Below are positions 62,749 to 64,000 of a DNA stretch of 64,000 nucleotides, piece by piece. A model generated the notes under the pieces. That model was not told the origin of the DNA, did no database searches, and was given only the letters and a program-made list of their open reading frames with translations. The stretch is from JAAYDI01 sp052034005 (GTDB taxonomy: Bacteria; Planctomycetota; Planctomycetia; Pirellulales; Pirellulaceae). Positions within the stretch are counted from its first letter, which is position 1. Each line of letters starts with the position of its first letter. Location: NCBI GenBank assembly GCA_052034005.1, contig JBPOJB010000001.1, positions 186,001-250,000 on the forward strand, in the 5' to 3' direction. Both the position numbers and the translations under genes were made by a program.

Positions 62749-64000
62749 TCAATACCGTGCCTGCACGGTCAGCGAGTCTCCCGACACGGCCGTGAGTGTG
62801 ATGGTTTCCTTGCCGGGATCGAAGTCTCGGTGAGGTTCGCCGTCGACCGTCACCGACTTCATCCGCTTCCCGTCCGGGTGCCGCAGTCGCAACACAATCT
62901 GCCGCGGCGCCGTTCGTTCGGGAGGCCGGATCGTCGCATCGATGCGATCCTGCCCGGCCGCCGACTGGATCGTGTAGCTGACCCGCCCGAAGCGGGTGGG
63001 TGCGGCAGCCACCGCGATCCGCAGGCCATCCTGGAACCACGCGCGCGGCGCGAAGGGCGCCAACCACAGTTCGTCGCCGCGCTCCAGGACCAGCATGATC
63101 CGGCTCTGGCACAGGAACCAGCCGGTCTCGTGCGTCTTGTTCCAGCCGGCGATATTGTGGAAGTGCTCCCAGAACGAGAGGTTCTCCAGGCTCAGCAACG
63201 ACGGGATCGCGTTGAAGTAAGCGCGGATGAACGGCTTTACGTCGTCGCGGGCCGCATAGACTTCGGCGAAACGGGCGTAGTACGGCTGCACCTTGCTGAA
63301 GCCGCCGAAACAGAAAGGATCCTGCCGGTTCCGCGATTCGGGATAGTCGCCCATACCCGAACGCAACAACTGAGACTCCTCAAGATAGTCCATCATCCAA
63401 CCAACATCCGGTGCCGTCGGGTCCAAGACGCCCGTGGCCGCCAGGTGATGGGTGCCAAGCTCCACGCTGTAGGCCCAGCTCCGGTTGCCGTCCTCGCCGG
63501 GCAGGAAGTCCTCCACGCGCCCCGGGCAGTCCAGCAGCGCGGGATCGGCCGGCACCCAAGTCCCGTCCTCCAGCCGGACGACGGGTGACCGGGCCTGCGC
63601 GGCGCGGTAGGCGCGCACCAGGTCGTCGCGATACTCCCGCGCATCGGCCAGCAGCGCGGAGGCATCGGGGTAATCGATCGTGCATAGCATCCGCGCCGCG
63701 GACTCCAACCCCACACAGTACTGGGCGTCATTGAAGAACCGGTAGGCGAACCGATTCCAGTCGGCCGTCACGCCCGGCGGGAAGAGGCCGTATTCCGGCA
63801 CCTTCCGGCCACGACCATCGGTCAGCCTGGTCTTCGCCCGCTGCGCGACGATCCACCGGCACACGCGGGCCACTTGGGGCGCGTGCGCCTTCAACCACGG
63901 CTCGTCCGGCACACGCTGATGGTGTTCGGCCAGCGTCCACAAATGCTCGCCGGTGCCCACCATCGTGTAGCCGGTGGTCAGGTAGCCGGCTTCATTGTAC
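62749..64000 (-). CDS. Six-hairpin glycosidase-like protein, 5' end cut by the window edge
   Basis: At least 417 residues, open at the right edge (the frame continues upstream of the Met at 63963 with YNEAGYLTTGYTMVG). The visible part looks like the catalytic (alpha/alpha) toroid and C-terminal beta domain of a glycoside hydrolase of rhamnosidase-like type: LWTLAEHHQRVPDEPWLKAH, YGLFPPGVTADWNRFAYRFF, RSWAYSVELGTHHLAATGVL, SGMGDYPESRNRQDPFCFG, then a beta tail ending in SLTVQARY. Acidic residues in this region might be catalytic, but the family cannot be fixed without the N-terminus. It leads the operon with the deacetylase and sugar porter. Whether it carries a signal peptide is not visible. 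Confidence 0.7.
   Translation of the reverse strand, partial: YNEAGYLTTGYTMVGTGEHLWTLAEHHQRVPDEPWLKAHAPQVARVCRWIVAQRAKTRLTDGRGRKVPEYGLFPPGVTADWNRFAYRFFNDAQYCVGLESAARMLCTIDYPDASALLADAREYRDDLVRAYRAAQARSPVVRLEDGTWVPADPALLDCPGRVEDFLPGEDGNRSWAYSVELGTHHLAATGVLDPTAPDVGWMMDYLEESQLLRSGMGDYPESRNRQDPFCFGGFSKVQPYYARFAEVYAARDDVKPFIRAYFNAIPSLLSLENLSFWEHFHNIAGWNKTHETGWFLCQSRIMLVLERGDELWLAPFAPRAWFQDGLRIAVAAAPTRFGRVSYTIQSAAGQDRIDATIRPPERTAPRQIVLRLRHPDGKRMKSVTVDGEPHRDFDPGKETITLTAVSGDSLTVQARY

Noticed and set aside
1..64000. tRNA genes, CRISPR arrays, biosynthetic gene cluster or defence island
   Set aside because: No cloverleaf, regular spacer array, PKS/NRPS module or nuclease/toxin gene set was recognised when reading both strands; a tool-based scan was not possible.

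Overview
The window reads as a high-GC chromosome segment of a planctomycete. The markers are two very large surface proteins whose N-termini carry a LEPR-XLL-like motif (LEARHLLT, LEQRQML), a Lpg1974/BBP7-type outer-membrane barrel, two HzsA-related proteins with CXXCH motifs, Tat-type Gfo/Idh/MocA oxidoreductases, a DUF1583-like protein, a sulfatase and many secreted glycosidase-like proteins. Lineage below phylum cannot be fixed from this sequence. I found no rRNA, tRNA, CRISPR array or replication origin.

Layout. 1-4440 (minus): SulP transporter cut by the window edge, DUF5009-type acyltransferase, a gene remnant, and a YihY membrane protein. 4705-12185 (plus): a secreted protein with an internal duplication, a Gfo/Idh oxidoreductase translationally coupled to a dead glycosidase (in-frame TAG plus truncation by a decayed IS4-type transposase), then an aerobic glycerol-3-phosphate dehydrogenase. 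12255-15975 (minus): PQQ-type propeller and a lipoprotein glycosidase-like protein. 16363-25228 (plus): HzsA-related protein, a secreted methyltransferase/nucleoside hydrolase fusion and a PKD-repeat surface protein. 25085-30480 (minus): DUF1583-like protein that runs into the antisense of the PKD gene, sulfatase, second Gfo/Idh. 30774-37505 (plus): sugar kinase, FucI-like isomerase, SSS symporter and secreted glycosidase-like protein, which looks like one sugar-use cluster. 37555-47114 (minus): GH127 fusion, a four-gene MBOAT/SGNH surface operon, pyruvate kinase. 47302-52778 (plus): second HzsA-related protein and OvoA (ovothiol synthesis). 52790-64000 (minus): zinc-ribbon membrane protein, giant metalloprotease-like surface protein, outer-membrane barrel with a clear terminator, and a sugar porter / PIG-L deacetylase / glycosidase operon cut by the window edge.

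Together the genes describe uptake and breakdown of complex, probably sulfated or acylated glycans: secreted hydrolases and a sulfatase outside, SSS and MFS sugar transport, oxidoreductases, isomerase and kinase converting the sugars, and pyruvate kinase and GlpD joining central metabolism. The least usual items are the fusion proteins, the HzsA-related pair with OvoA beside one of them, and several fresh gene-decay events. Starts were often moved inward from the longest ORF to a start with a clear Shine-Dalgarno sequence or signal peptide; each case is stated.
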